From contig NZ_OZ242363.1 of the NCBI RefSeq assembly GCF_965208895.1, positions 2,542,001-2,606,000 of the forward strand: 64,000 bases of DNA, in the 5' to 3' direction. Made by a program: the position numbers and the translations under genes. Under the pieces are notes generated by a model. It saw only the letters and a list, made by a program, of their open reading frames with translations, ran no database searches and was not told where the DNA came from. The DNA is from Poriferisodalis sp965208895 (GTDB lineage: Bacteria; Actinomycetota; Acidimicrobiia; Acidimicrobiales; Poriferisodalaceae). Positions within the stretch are counted from its first letter, which is position 1; the number at the start of each line of letters is the position of its first letter. This document shows positions 42,607 to 52,382 of the stretch, piece by piece.

Positions 42607-45171
42607 CTATGACGTCGGACTCGCCTCGCCTGCAGAGTTTTCGCGGACTGTGCCGTCGCCGTCTTCGGCTTCGCTGGCGCCTGCTTCATCGGATGCGTCG
42701 GCGTCGGGAATGTCCGGCAGCTCGACCGGCGCGATTGCCACGACCTGCTCGCCTTCCTCAAGGGCCATCGCCCGCACGCCGGAGGCCGTGCGGCTCTGGC
42801 GCGAGATGTCGGAGACTCGTGTGCGGATCAACACGCCACTCGACGACACCAGCAGCACCTCGTCGTCTGCGTCCACAAGACGAGCCCCCACGACCTGGGT
42901 GTCGGCGCCGGGCAGTCTCACTGCGATCACACCCAAGCCCCCGCGTCCCTTGCGCCCAAACTCCTCGTCGGACGTCCGCTTGGCAGCACCACCGCTCGTT
43001 ACCAGGAGCAAGTCTCGTGCCTCGTTGGGGTGAAGTACGTCCGCGGCGGCCACGGTGTCGCCCTTGCGCGGCCGCATCGCCCGCACGCCCGCGGCGGTGC
43101 GGCCCATCGAGCGCACTTCGCTCTCGGAGAATCGGATGGCGCGACCATCACGGGACACGACGAGCACGTCGTCGTCACCGGAGGTCTCGAGCACCCGTAC
43201 CAGCTCGTCACCGTCCCGCAGACTCAGAGCGATCAAGCCGTTCGAGCGGATGTTCTCGTAGGCACTGATCGGCGTCTTCTTGGCGAGTCCTTGCCGGGTA
43301 ATGAACATCAGGTACCGGTCAGCAGGGAATTCCCGGGCTTCCACCACCGTTTCGACTCGCTCGTCGGGGGCGAGCTGCAGCAAGTTCACCAGTGCCGTGC
43401 CCCGCGCGGTGCGGTTGGTGAGCGGCACCTCGTAGGCCTTCAGCCGGTGTACCCGGCCGCGGTTGGTGAAGCACAGCAGCCAAGCGTGCGCCGTCGTCAG
43501 CAGGACGCGGACCACCACGTCGTCGTCTTTGAGCCGCGCACCCTGCACGCCGCGACCGCCGCGGCCCTGGGTGCGGAACATGTCGGGCGACGTGGCCTTC
43601 ACGTAGCCCTCGCGGGTGAAGGTCACCACCAGTGGTTCGTCCTCGATGAGATCTTCCGCGTCCATCTCGCCGGGATCAGTGACAATCTCGGTGCGCCGAG
43701 GCATGGCATGGTCGGCGCGCAGCGCGCTCAACTCATCGACGATGACCTGCCGCAGCCGTACGTCGTCGCCCAGGATTGCTTCGAGCTCGACGATCACCTG
43801 CGTCAACTCAGCCAACTCGTCACTCAGCCGTGTGCGGCCCAGCCGGGTCAGACGGCTGAGCTGCATGTCCAAAATGTGATTGGCCTGCTCAGCGCTGAAC
43901 GACATCGGTGCCGCGCACAGGCCTTCCAGCGCCGCCGCCCGATCTTCGCTGGCGCGGATCAAGGCGATGATCTCGTCGATCAGGTCGAGCGCGCGCAGCA
44001 GGCCTTCCACGATGTGTGCCCGGGCTCGGGCCTGGTCGAGCCGGTACTGGCTGCGCCGCGTGACCACCTCGATCTGGTGATCGACGTAAGCGACCAGGGC
44101 ATCTCTGAGATTGAGCGTGCGGGGCACACCGTCGACCAGCGCCACCATGTTCACGGCAAAGCTCGACTGCAGCGGCGTGTGCTTCCACAGGTTGTTGAGC
44201 ACCACGTTCGCCGGCGCCGAGGCCCGCAGCTCGATCACGAAACGGGTGACGCCCTTGGCCGACTCGTTGCGCAACTCGGTGATGCCCTCGATGACCTTGC
44301 GATTCACCGCGTCGGCAATCTTGCGCTCGATGTTCTCGATCGAGGTCTGGTAGGGGATCTCGGTAACCACGATGCTTGTCCGCTTTCGGTGCTCGACGAT
44401 CTCGGCTCGAGCCCGCAGCTTCACCGAGCCACGGCCAGTCGTCAGAGCTGCACGAGCGCCGGCGCGCCCAAGCATCCGCGCGCCGGTGGGAAAGTCGGGC
44501 CCTCGCACGAACTCCATCAGGTCTTCGACGGTGGCCTCGGGATGGGAGATGAGATGGATCGTGGCGTCGATGATCTCGCCGAGGTTGTGCGTGGGGATGT
44601 TGGTGGCCATGCCCACCGCGATGCCCTGGCTGCCATTGACCAGCAGGTTCGGAAAGCGAGACGGCATCACCATCGGCTCGGTACGGGAACCGTCGAAGTT
44701 GGAGGCGAAATCCACCGTCTCCTCGTCGATGCCCTCGGCCATCGTCATGGCCAAATTGGTCAACCGGCACTCGGTGTAGCGGTAGGCGGCCGGCGGGTCA
44801 GACGGCGAGCCGAAGTTGCCGTGCGGGTCGATCAGGGTGTTGGCCAGGCTGAATGACTGGCCCATCCGCACCAGCGCGTCGTAGATCGATCCGTCGCCGT
44901 GGGGGTGGTAGTTGGCGATGACGTCGCCGACCACGGTGGCGCACTTCTTGTGCGGACGGTCTGGGCGCAGGCCGGTGTCGAACATCGACCACAGGATCCG
45001 ACGATGCACCGGCTTGAGGCCGTCACGGGCATCGGGCAGCGCCCGCGAGGTGATGACCGACATGGCGTAGTCGAGGAACGACTGCTCCATCTCGGTCTGG
45101 ATCTCGACATCCACCACGCCGACGGCGCCGCTCCCGGGGGACGGGCCGGTGTCGGGTTCGTCGTTGCTCAT
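42607..45171 (-). CDS. gyrA: DNA gyrase subunit A
   Basis: 854 residues. Breakage-reunion domain with SVITSRALPDARDGLKPVH and the catalytic tyrosine in AAYRYTECRL. C-terminal beta-pinwheel blades include QGRGGRGVQGARL (GyrA box-like) and GRKGRGGLGVIAVRL, GRTAAGVRAMRP. An acidic tail follows. It starts 34 bp after gyrB. Introduces negative supercoils with GyrB. Confidence 0.98.
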   Translation of the reverse strand: MSNDEPDTGPSPGSGAVGVVDVEIQTEMEQSFLDYAMSVITSRALPDARDGLKPVHRRILWSMFDTGLRPDRPHKKCATVVGDVIANYHPHGDGSIYDALVRMGQSFSLANTLIDPHGNFGSPSDPPAAYRYTECRLTNLAMTMAEGIDEETVDFASNFDGSRTEPMVMPSRFPNLLVNGSQGIAVGMATNIPTHNLGEIIDATIHLISHPEATVEDLMEFVRGPDFPTGARMLGRAGARAALTTGRGSVKLRARAEIVEHRKRTSIVVTEIPYQTSIENIERKIADAVNRKVIEGITELRNESAKGVTRFVIELRASAPANVVLNNLWKHTPLQSSFAVNMVALVDGVPRTLNLRDALVAYVDHQIEVVTRRSQYRLDQARARAHIVEGLLRALDLIDEIIALIRASEDRAAALEGLCAAPMSFSAEQANHILDMQLSRLTRLGRTRLSDELAELTQVIVELEAILGDDVRLRQVIVDELSALRADHAMPRRTEIVTDPGEMDAEDLIEDEPLVVTFTREGYVKATSPDMFRTQGRGGRGVQGARLKDDDVVVRVLLTTAHAWLLCFTNRGRVHRLKAYEVPLTNRTARGTALVNLLQLAPDERVETVVEAREFPADRYLMFITRQGLAKKTPISAYENIRSNGLIALSLRDGDELVRVLETSGDDDVLVVSRDGRAIRFSESEVRSMGRTAAGVRAMRPRKGDTVAAADVLHPNEARDLLLVTSGGAAKRTSDEEFGRKGRGGLGVIAVRLPGADTQVVGARLVDADDEVLLVSSSGVLIRTRVSDISRQSRTASGVRAMALEEGEQVVAIAPVELPDIPDADASDEAGASEAEDGDGTVRENSAGEASPTS

Positions 45172-45204
45172 GTCGCTCCGGGCCGGATCCGTCTGACCGT
45201 CAGC

Positions 45205-47202
45205 TCAGACGTCGAGGAAGCGGACGTCGCTGGCGTTGTTCTGGATGAAGCCCCGGCGGGCGTCCACGTCGTCGCCCATGAGGATGCTGAAGATGAGATC
45301 GGCCGTGGCGGCCTCTTCGAGCGTGACACGAAGCAAGGTCCGGCTGGCCGGATCCATGGTGGTGTCCCACAACTCTTGGGCATCCATCTCGCCGAGGCCC
45401 TTGAGGCGCTGGAATTCGTTGCGGTGGTTGGGCCGCTGTTCGAGGAACGCTGCCTTTGCTCGGTCGTCCTTGAGGTAGACGGAGTCTGTGCCGACCTTGG
45501 TGGAGTACAGCGGCGGCTGAGCGATGTATACGCAGCCCCCCGACAGCAGCGCACGCATGCGATGGAAGAAGAACGTCAGCAGCAGGGTGCGGATGTGGCT
45601 GCCGTCGACGTCGGCATCGCACAGCAGGATCACCTTGTGATAGCGCACCTTGGCGACGTCGAAGCCCCCCTCGCCGGTCGCACCGTCGACACCTGCGCCG
45701 ATCGCCGAGATGAGCGCTCCGATCTCGTTGTTGTCGAAGATGCGCTCGGGCCGGCTGCGCTGGACGTTGAGAATCTTGCCCCGGATGGGCAGGATCGCCA
45801 TGGTGGCGGGATCGCGGGCCTCCTTGGCCGATCCCCCCGCTGAATCGCCCTCCACGATGTACAGCTCTGACTCGGCGGGGTCGCCCGACGAGCAGTCGGT
45901 GAGCTTGCCGGGCAGGCCAGCACCCCCGAGTGCCGACTTGCGGACGGTATTGCGGGCCTTCTGCGCGGCGACGCGGGCCCGGCGGGCGTCGACGGCCTTG
46001 CCAAGGACCAGCTTGGCTTCGCTGGGGTGCTCCTCGAGCCATTCGCCCAAGCCGCTGTAGGCCGACTTCTGCACCAGGCTGCGCATGGCGGTGTTGCCCA
46101 GCTTGGCCTTGGTCTGGCCTTCGAACTGCGGTGATTCCATGCGGACGCTCACCACCGCGGTGAGGCCCTCACGGATGTCATCGCCCTGCAGGTTGCCGTC
46201 GTCGGGTCGCAGCATCTTGCGATCCTTGGCGTAGGCGTTCACTGCCGAGGTCAGCGCCGAGCGGAACCCCTCGGTGTGCATACCGCCCTCGATGGTGTTG
46301 ATGCCGTTCGCGAAGCTGTGGATGCCGTCGGTGTTGAAGCCGGTGTTCCACTGGAAGGCGATCTCCACCTCGTCGCCGTCTTCGACAGCGGTGAGATAGC
46401 CGACGTCGTCGAACAGCGTCTCGGAGGTCTCGTTGAGGTGCCGTACGAAGTCGCGAATGCCACCCGGGTAGCAGTACTCGTGGCGGACCGGCTCGGACCG
46501 GCGCTCGTCGATGAAGCCGATACGCAGGCCAGCGTTCAGGAACGCCATCATCTGCAGCCGCTCGGTCAGCGTCTGGGCGCGGAACTCGACCTGGTCGAAC
46601 ACGGTCGGGTCGGGCTTGAACGTGATGGTGGTGCCGGTGTTCTCATCGGGTGATGGGCCGGTATCGGTCAGATCGCCAACGGGCTCGCCACCGTCACGGA
46701 ACTGCAGCTTCCAGCGACGGCCTTCACGGTCGATGATCGCTTCCAGCTCGCACGACAAGGCGTTCACCACCGACACGCCGACGCCGTGCAGCCCGCCGGA
46801 CACCTTGTAGCCGGCGCCGCCGAACTTGCCGCCGGCGTGGAGCACCGTGAGGACGACTTCGGCCGCCGACTTGTCGGGATACTGCGGATGGGCTTCGACA
46901 GGAATGCCGCGGCCGTTGTCGGTCACGCTGCACATGCCGTCGGCCCGCAAGGTCACCTCGATCGAGCTGCAGTGCCCTGCCATGGCTTCATCAACGGCGT
47001 TGTCGACCACCTCGTACACGAGGTGGTGCAGCCCGGCTGGACCCGTCGAACCGATGAACATGCCTGGTCGCTCACGCACTGGCTCGAGGCCTTCGAGCAC
47101 GGTGATGGCATCGGCGTTGTAGTCGCCGACGACGGTGTTGCCAGATGTGTCTGCGCCTTCCGCTCCTGCCGCTGAAATGGGTGCCAGGGCGGTATCGGTC
47201 AC
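45205..47202 (-). CDS. gyrB: DNA gyrase subunit B
   Basis: 665 residues. GHKL ATPase domain (EVVDNAVDEAMAGHC; GGLHGVGVSVVNALS), transducer, and TOPRIM with EGDSAGGSAKEARD and DADVDGSHIRTLLLT. GTG start. Part of the dnaN-recF-dciA-gyrB-gyrA block left of oriC. Confidence 0.98.
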   Translation of the reverse strand: MTDTALAPISAAGAEGADTSGNTVVGDYNADAITVLEGLEPVRERPGMFIGSTGPAGLHHLVYEVVDNAVDEAMAGHCSSIEVTLRADGMCSVTDNGRGIPVEAHPQYPDKSAAEVVLTVLHAGGKFGGAGYKVSGGLHGVGVSVVNALSCELEAIIDREGRRWKLQFRDGGEPVGDLTDTGPSPDENTGTTITFKPDPTVFDQVEFRAQTLTERLQMMAFLNAGLRIGFIDERRSEPVRHEYCYPGGIRDFVRHLNETSETLFDDVGYLTAVEDGDEVEIAFQWNTGFNTDGIHSFANGINTIEGGMHTEGFRSALTSAVNAYAKDRKMLRPDDGNLQGDDIREGLTAVVSVRMESPQFEGQTKAKLGNTAMRSLVQKSAYSGLGEWLEEHPSEAKLVLGKAVDARRARVAAQKARNTVRKSALGGAGLPGKLTDCSSGDPAESELYIVEGDSAGGSAKEARDPATMAILPIRGKILNVQRSRPERIFDNNEIGALISAIGAGVDGATGEGGFDVAKVRYHKVILLCDADVDGSHIRTLLLTFFFHRMRALLSGGCVYIAQPPLYSTKVGTDSVYLKDDRAKAAFLEQRPNHRNEFQRLKGLGEMDAQELWDTTMDPASRTLLRVTLEEAATADLIFSILMGDDVDARRGFIQNNASDVRFLDV

Positions 47203-47295
47203 GGCTCATCAGTCTACTGGAGAGTGAGCCTTTCTCGGCGCAGGATCAGTCGTTCGCAGAGTGCTATAACCGCAGGTCAACAGCACTTTTCTGAA

Positions 47296-47616
47296 TCAAG
47301 TCCCAGGTTGCACGCGCAAGCGGAGCTCAGCGATCGTTGCGGCACCCGATTCGGCGTTCAACGCGGCCAGAATCCGGCTGGAGTGATAGCGCAACTCTGT
47401 CGCCCAGGCAGGGTCGTCTACCACGACGGTCAGCCGGCCGGCGTCGAGCCGCTCGGGCTGTGAGTGAGCCGCTATCGCCTCGCCGACCGCCTCGGTCCAA
47501 CGCTCGTTGAGGTCCATCGCGCGACCTCGAGAACCGAAGCCGGCGGTGACCGCCTGGATCGAATCACTGATCGGCCGTGGCTCGCGGCCACCCGTTGTGC
47601 GACGGCGTCTGTTCAT
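47296..47616 (-). CDS. DUF721/DciA-like protein
   Basis: 106 residues. The domain WTEAVGEAIAAHSQPERLDAG ... VVDDPAWATELRYHSSRIL is the DciA/DUF721 signature; DciA helps load replicative helicase in bacteria without DnaC. It lies between recF and gyrB, the standard actinobacterial place. Confidence 0.88.
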   Translation of the reverse strand: MNRRRRTTGGREPRPISDSIQAVTAGFGSRGRAMDLNERWTEAVGEAIAAHSQPERLDAGRLTVVVDDPAWATELRYHSSRILAALNAESGAATIAELRLRVQPGT

Positions 47617-47690
47617 CGGGTCAACATGCTCGCACGCCCGACCTCACAGGGCGCGCGGACAGCTCAGGCTCGGCGCCCAGCCGCTCAGCG

Positions 47691-48773
47691 TTACGCGGGC
47701 ACCACTTCGCCGTCGCGAATGTGGACGTGGCTGTGCCCTTCGATCCCAGGCGGCACATGTCCGGTAGCCGAGGTCACCACGATCTGCGCGCCAGGAAGGC
47801 AGCCGACGAGCCGGAGGGCCCTGCCCTCATCGAGTTCGGAGAACACGTCGTCTAGCAAGACAAGCGGCTCGACCTGGCTGATCTGGGCTGTGCAGCGATG
47901 CTGCGCCAGTCTCAACGCCAGGGCGATGCTGCGCTGCTCGCCTTGGGAAGCGTGCGTGCGCGCCGGCAGGCCATCGAGGCAGATCGTCATGTCGTCTCGG
48001 TGCGGGCCCACGGTTGTCGTGCCGCGCCGCAGATCGTCGCGCCGAGCGTGCGCCAACGCTTCAGCGAGCGTGTGATGGCGCCACTCGGCTGCGTAGGACA
48101 GACGCAGATCCGCGGCAGAGCCCGCGAGCTGGTCGTAGGCAGCCCCCGCCGGCGCTGTCAACGCCGAACACAGGGCCTCGCGCCGGCGTGCAATGACCTC
48201 GCCGGTGGTCGCGAGCTGCGCGTCCCACACATCGAGGGTCGTCATGGCCTCGGCGTCGGGACGGTGACCAGCCTGCTTCAAGAGATTGTTGCGCTGCCGC
48301 AGGATCCGCTCGAAGTCAAGCCGCGTCGCTCGGTACTCGCGGTCGGTGACGGTCAGCACGCTGTCGAGCAGCTCGCGGCGCACCGACGGTGCGCCCGCTG
48401 CGATCGACAGGTCTGCGGGGCAGAACACCACGGTGCTGACGACCTCGGCAAGGTCGCGCAGTGAGCGCACCCGCTGTCCGTTCAACTGGGCACGAGATCG
48501 ACCGCCTGCAGCAATCTCCATCTCCACCAGGTGCGCCCGGCGATCCCGCCGGACCTCGGCACGCACGAAGGCCCGCTCGCAGCCGGAGCGCACGAGCGTC
48601 TCCGCGTTCGCCCCGCGGAACGAGCCCGAACCGTCCAGCAGGGCGATCGCCTCGAGCAGGTTGGTCTTGCCATGCCCGTTCGGACCGACCACGAGCGTCC
48701 GTTGCGCGTCGAGCGACAGTTTCGTCGCCCGGTGATTACGAAAGTTCTCGATGCTCAGCCAAGCAACGATCAC
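47691..48773 (-). CDS. recF: DNA replication and repair protein RecF
   Basis: 360-residue SMC-like ATPase: Walker A VVGPNGHGKTNLLEAI, signature THASQGEQRSIALALR, Walker B PLVLLDDVFSELDEGR. Mediates RecA loading at gaps. The GTG start overlaps the dnaN stop (GTGA). Confidence 0.96.
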   Translation of the reverse strand: MIVAWLSIENFRNHRATKLSLDAQRTLVVGPNGHGKTNLLEAIALLDGSGSFRGANAETLVRSGCERAFVRAEVRRDRRAHLVEMEIAAGGRSRAQLNGQRVRSLRDLAEVVSTVVFCPADLSIAAGAPSVRRELLDSVLTVTDREYRATRLDFERILRQRNNLLKQAGHRPDAEAMTTLDVWDAQLATTGEVIARRREALCSALTAPAGAAYDQLAGSAADLRLSYAAEWRHHTLAEALAHARRDDLRRGTTTVGPHRDDMTICLDGLPARTHASQGEQRSIALALRLAQHRCTAQISQVEPLVLLDDVFSELDEGRALRLVGCLPGAQIVVTSATGHVPPGIEGHSHVHIRDGEVVPA

Positions 48774-49879
48774 GACACCCGCACGGGCATCAGCAGGTAC
48801 AAGAAGTCGCCCTGCCCAGGCATCCGCAGCACCGCAGGCTTCAGCGCATCGAGCCGCACAAGCTCGACGGTGTCGCCGCTGGCCGCCTCGAGGCCTTCGA
48901 TGAGGTAGTCGGGATTGAACGCCACGGTGGTGGGCTCTCCCTCATAAGCAGCATCGATTTCTTCGCTCGCGCTGCCCACGTCCTGGCTGATGACCGTAAG
49001 TTCGATGCTGTCAGCGCGCAACTCCATGCGCAGGGGTGCATTCGTGTCGCGGGCCAGCAACCGGAGCCGGCGGGCGCCGTCGAGCAACGCGCCGCGGTCC
49101 ACCTCGAGGCGGTTGTCGTGAGAGTCGGGAATCAGCGGTTCGTAGCTGGGGAAGTCGCCAGCGATGAGGCGGCAGGTCACCTGCGCGGAGGCAGAATCGT
49201 CGGTGACCTCGAAGGTGACTTCCCGTTCCCCCAAGCGCATGGTGACGTCTTTGGTCGGGTCGAGGATCCGGCCCAGCTCCTCAAGCGCCCGCGAGGGCAC
49301 GAGCACTTGCTGGCCCGGCCCGAGCACCTGTGCCTCGGGCAGGTCTCGCAAGGCGAGGCGATAGGAATCGGTGGCTACCAAGCGCAGACCATCGCCGCGG
49401 GCGGCCATGAGCACGCCGGTCAGGATCGGGCGGGCGTCATCGGAGCTTGCCGCGCGGACGACCTGACGGAAGGCCTGCGCGAGATCGACAGCAGGCACCG
49501 TGACATCGTCTCCGGCGGGCTGGGGCAAAGTCGGGAAGTCGGCAGTCGGCAGGGTCCGCACCGAGAATTGCGCTCGTGCGCTCGTGATCTGGGCCTCGTC
49601 ATCGGTCACCTGCAGATCGACCTCGCCCGGCGGCAGAGCACGCGCGATATCAGTCAGCAGTCGAGCTGGCACGACGGTCTCTCCAGGTGCCTCCACCGCG
49701 GTGCGCAGACGCGTGCGCACCGTCAGGTCGAGATCGGTGCCAGTGACAGCGAGACCTTCCTCATCGGCACGCAGATGCAAGCCGGTCAGCACGAACAGGC
49801 CGCCACCGCGCGCATTGACCCCTCGACTGGCCAAGGCCAGCTGTTCGACCAATGCGTCTCGTTCAATGCGCAATTTCAC
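48770..49879 (-). CDS. dnaN: DNA polymerase III beta sliding clamp
   Basis: 369 residues of three-fold repeated clamp domain (e.g. LALASRGVNARGGGLFVLTG, SYRLALRDLPEAQ, DYLIEGLEAA, and the end YLLMPVRVS). GTG 49879 has SD AAGGAG at 8 bp; the longer frame to 49921 extends into oriC and is not used. Transcribed with recF. Confidence 0.96.
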   Translation of the reverse strand: MKLRIERDALVEQLALASRGVNARGGGLFVLTGLHLRADEEGLAVTGTDLDLTVRTRLRTAVEAPGETVVPARLLTDIARALPPGEVDLQVTDDEAQITSARAQFSVRTLPTADFPTLPQPAGDDVTVPAVDLAQAFRQVVRAASSDDARPILTGVLMAARGDGLRLVATDSYRLALRDLPEAQVLGPGQQVLVPSRALEELGRILDPTKDVTMRLGEREVTFEVTDDSASAQVTCRLIAGDFPSYEPLIPDSHDNRLEVDRGALLDGARRLRLLARDTNAPLRMELRADSIELTVISQDVGSASEEIDAAYEGEPTTVAFNPDYLIEGLEAASGDTVELVRLDALKPAVLRMPGQGDFLYLLMPVRVS

Positions 49880-50204
49880 AGGCGGTTCTCCTTGGCCATA
49901 CCGAACCGATGAGACGGACAATCCTCAAAGAGACGGTTGATAGTTAATCAATAGTGGTTGTAGGGGCTGTGGATTGTGGATGACCGGCCGTTGTCGCAGA
50001 TCAGCCCAACGAAAGCCGTCAACAGTCTTACTTGCCGCGTCCACAGCTACACCCTCCGTTGTCTCGCGTCGCCGTCTCCGCGGTGGATAATCGCAACTTT
50101 TCCCGAGGTTTGTCGAGAACTTTTCCACTCGTTGTCCACAGCGTGTGGAGACACCCTAGATCCAGCCACCGACCGCACAGCGGACAGCAGCCGTCGAGTC
50201 GGCC
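49880..50204. other. Probable chromosomal origin oriC (dnaA-dnaN intergenic)
   Basis: A 325-bp gap between dnaA and dnaN. It holds a consensus-type DnaA box TTGTCCACA (50132-50140), near matches TTATCCACC (minus, 50082-50090), GCGTCCACA (50037-50045), two adjacent TGTGGAT cores (around 49968 and 49976) and TTTTCCACT (about 50120), plus an AT-rich stretch (about 49936-49955). Core genes on both sides mostly point away, as expected for replication-gene co-orientation. Confidence 0.8.
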
Positions 50205-51809
50205 TCAAGCAGCCCGGACGTGAGCGATCAGCTGGGCGACTTGGTCGTACACCTTGCGCTCTGCAGGCAGGAGACGGTTGATCTTCTTGACAGCGTGCAT
50301 CACGGTGGTGTGATCGCGGCCGCCGAAGACGCTGGCGATGGCGGGATAGCTCAAGTCGGTGAGTTCCCTCATGACGTACATGCTGATCTGGCGGGCCTTC
50401 ACGAGGCCTTGCTGGCGGCCCTGGCTGGTGAGCTGGCTGATGCTGTAACCGAACATGTCGGAAGTTATCTGCAAGATCCGGTCGGTAGTGATCGGCTTCT
50501 CCTGCGGCTCGCGGACATCGCTGAGAATCTGCTGGGCCATCTCAAGCGTGACCGGACTGCGCGTGAGGCTGGCGTACGCCGTGACCCGCACCAGCGCACC
50601 CTCGAGTTCACGGATGTTGTTTGTGATGATGTGGGCGATGTGCTCGAGCACCTCGTCGGGCACATGGCCGTGCTCGGTCTTCTTGCGCAGGATGGCCACC
50701 CGGGTCTCCAGATCGGGTGGCTGGATGTCGGTAATCAGGCCCCACTCGAAGCGGCTGCGCAGTCGATCCGACAGCGTGGCGATGCTGCGGGGCGGGCGGT
50801 CTGAGGAGATGACGATCTGCCGGCCCGCGACGTGCAGCGAGTTGAAGGTATGGAACAGCTCTTCCTGTAAGCCTTCTTTGCCCTCCATGAACTGGATGTC
50901 GTCGAGCAGCAAGACGTCGAGTTCGCGGTAGCGCCGCTTGAACGCCGGCGTGGTGTTCGTGCGGATGGCCTCGATGAACTCCGAGAGGAACGTCTCGGTG
51001 GAGACGTACCGCACGCGGTGCTCCGGCAGCGTGGATCGCAGAAAGTTCACTATGGCCTGGAGCAAATGGGTCTTGCCGAGCCCCGTGCTTCCGTGAATGA
51101 AAAGCGGGTTGTAAGCAACGCCTGGCGTTTCGGCGACCGCGAGCGCAGCGGCCTGGGCGAACCGGTTGCTGCTGCCGGTGACGAAGCTCTCAAAGGTGTA
51201 CCGGGGGTTGGTGATGTCGACGCCGGAGACCCGGCGCGACGGCGTGGTGACCTCGGGTGAGGCGGCGGCTGTCTCTGTTGCTTCTGTTGCTGCGGAGGCG
51301 CCGGCCGGCGGCGCCTGGGCCGCGCCGGCGGCTGGGTGCCATGCCTCGGCGTCATTGCTGAGTGGGGCATCGTCGTAGTTGACGACGGCGTCAAGGTCGT
51401 GCGGCTGGGCACCGGTGCCGTCGGCGCTGTCGAGCTCGGAACGGGTCTCGATCTCGTAGGTCTGCGGGCGTACGGGCAGCTGCTCGAAGGCGGCGTGCAG
51501 CATGGGGATGTATCGCCTCTGGATGCGATCGCGGATCATGTTGCTCGGCGCGATCAGCACGGCAAGCTCGCCGTCGATGTGCAGCGCTTGCAGGTGCCGG
51601 AAGTAACCCAGCCACAGCGCGTCGGACACCGTGGTGCGCAGGATCTCGCGGCATTGCGACCACAGCTCGTCGGTGTTTGCGCGTGTCCTTTCGGCCGCCG
51701 CCCCAGCCCGCGAGGTCACCTGAGGGACCTCGAATGATTCCGATGATGCCGAAATCTCGTGTTGGCCGTGGGGTCCGCCGACTGCGGATTCCGCCTGCGG
51801 AGAACTCAC
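50205..51809 (-). CDS. dnaA: Chromosomal replication initiator DnaA
   Basis: About 534 residues from GTG 51809 (GAGG 9 bp upstream); TTG 51878 would extend it. Domain I LWSQCREILRTTVSDALW; a long Ala/Thr/Glu-rich domain II; AAA+ domain with GSTGLGKTHLLQAI and VLLLDDIQFMEG; C-terminal domain IV FGGRDHTTVMHAVKKIN that binds DnaA boxes. Faces oriC on its 3' side, diverging from rpmH. Confidence 0.97.
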   Translation of the reverse strand: MSSPQAESAVGGPHGQHEISASSESFEVPQVTSRAGAAAERTRANTDELWSQCREILRTTVSDALWLGYFRHLQALHIDGELAVLIAPSNMIRDRIQRRYIPMLHAAFEQLPVRPQTYEIETRSELDSADGTGAQPHDLDAVVNYDDAPLSNDAEAWHPAAGAAQAPPAGASAATEATETAAASPEVTTPSRRVSGVDITNPRYTFESFVTGSSNRFAQAAALAVAETPGVAYNPLFIHGSTGLGKTHLLQAIVNFLRSTLPEHRVRYVSTETFLSEFIEAIRTNTTPAFKRRYRELDVLLLDDIQFMEGKEGLQEELFHTFNSLHVAGRQIVISSDRPPRSIATLSDRLRSRFEWGLITDIQPPDLETRVAILRKKTEHGHVPDEVLEHIAHIITNNIRELEGALVRVTAYASLTRSPVTLEMAQQILSDVREPQEKPITTDRILQITSDMFGYSISQLTSQGRQQGLVKARQISMYVMRELTDLSYPAIASVFGGRDHTTVMHAVKKINRLLPAERKVYDQVAQLIAHVRAA

Positions 51810-52247
51810 TACGACAACCTCGTTCGCCTGCGGCCGATGTGTGTCCAAGGAACGCGTTGTTCGCCTTCGAGTAACCAAGCGGCATCCGGTGATCTGAACC
51901 TATGGCCGCGCTCCCCCTGTCGCAAGCGGGTCTTCATGGACCTCTGCCAAGCGGGAGTCGACGGGCGTTCGACAGTACGCCGACAGGCGCAAAACGCCCG
52001 CATAACCGGCGGATGCCATCGAGAAGTGCTGCATTGACGCGAGCGATTGCGCGCGGGTGGTGTGCGCCCGTCGCGCGCGAAATACGCGCGCCCAGACAGA
52101 CGCGCCGACGGCACCGAACCCCGGTGCCGCCCCGCAACAGCGCCCCTAGGCTGTTGGTGCTCTCGGGCCAAGGTCCGGGCACGCTCCGGCCGTCGCACCG
52201 CAATTCGCGGAACTGCCCGCGGCCTGAACCCTCCAGGAGGCTGCAGC
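51810..52247. promoter_or_regulatory. dnaA-rpmH divergent intergenic region
   Basis: About 440 bp without a convincing gene. It must hold the promoters of dnaA (leftward) and of the rpmH-rnpA-yidD-yidC transcript (rightward). The rpmH SD AGGAGG is at 52235-52240. A TTGACG at 52034 is a weak -35 candidate without a clear -10. No consensus DnaA boxes were seen here, so it is less likely than 49880-50204 to be the origin. Confidence 0.5.
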
Positions 52248-52382
52248 GTGAAGCGCACATTTCAACCACACAACCGCAGACGGGCACGCCGGCACGGCTT
52301 TCGCCATCGCATGTCCACCCGCGCAGGCAGGGCGATTGTGAACTCTCGCCGACGCAAGGGCCGGCAACGGCTGAGCGCCTGA
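52248..52382 (+). CDS. rpmH: 50S ribosomal protein L34
   Basis: 44 residues, the usual L34 sequence: MKRTFQPHNRRRARRHGFRH then RMSTRAGRAIVNSRRRKGR. GTG start with SD AGGAGG 7 bp away. First gene of the rpmH-rnpA-yidD-yidC chain. Its TGA overlaps the probable CTG start of rnpA. Confidence 0.97.
   Translation: MKRTFQPHNRRRARRHGFRHRMSTRAGRAIVNSRRRKGRQRLSA

Noticed and set aside
43030..44856. 608-codon plus-strand frame inside gyrA
   Set aside because: gyrA is unmistakable on the minus strand; the antisense frame has no family resemblance or RBS.
51810..52247. Alternative origin in the dnaA-rpmH gap
   Set aside because: No consensus DnaA boxes or clear AT-rich tract, in contrast to the dnaA-dnaN gap.
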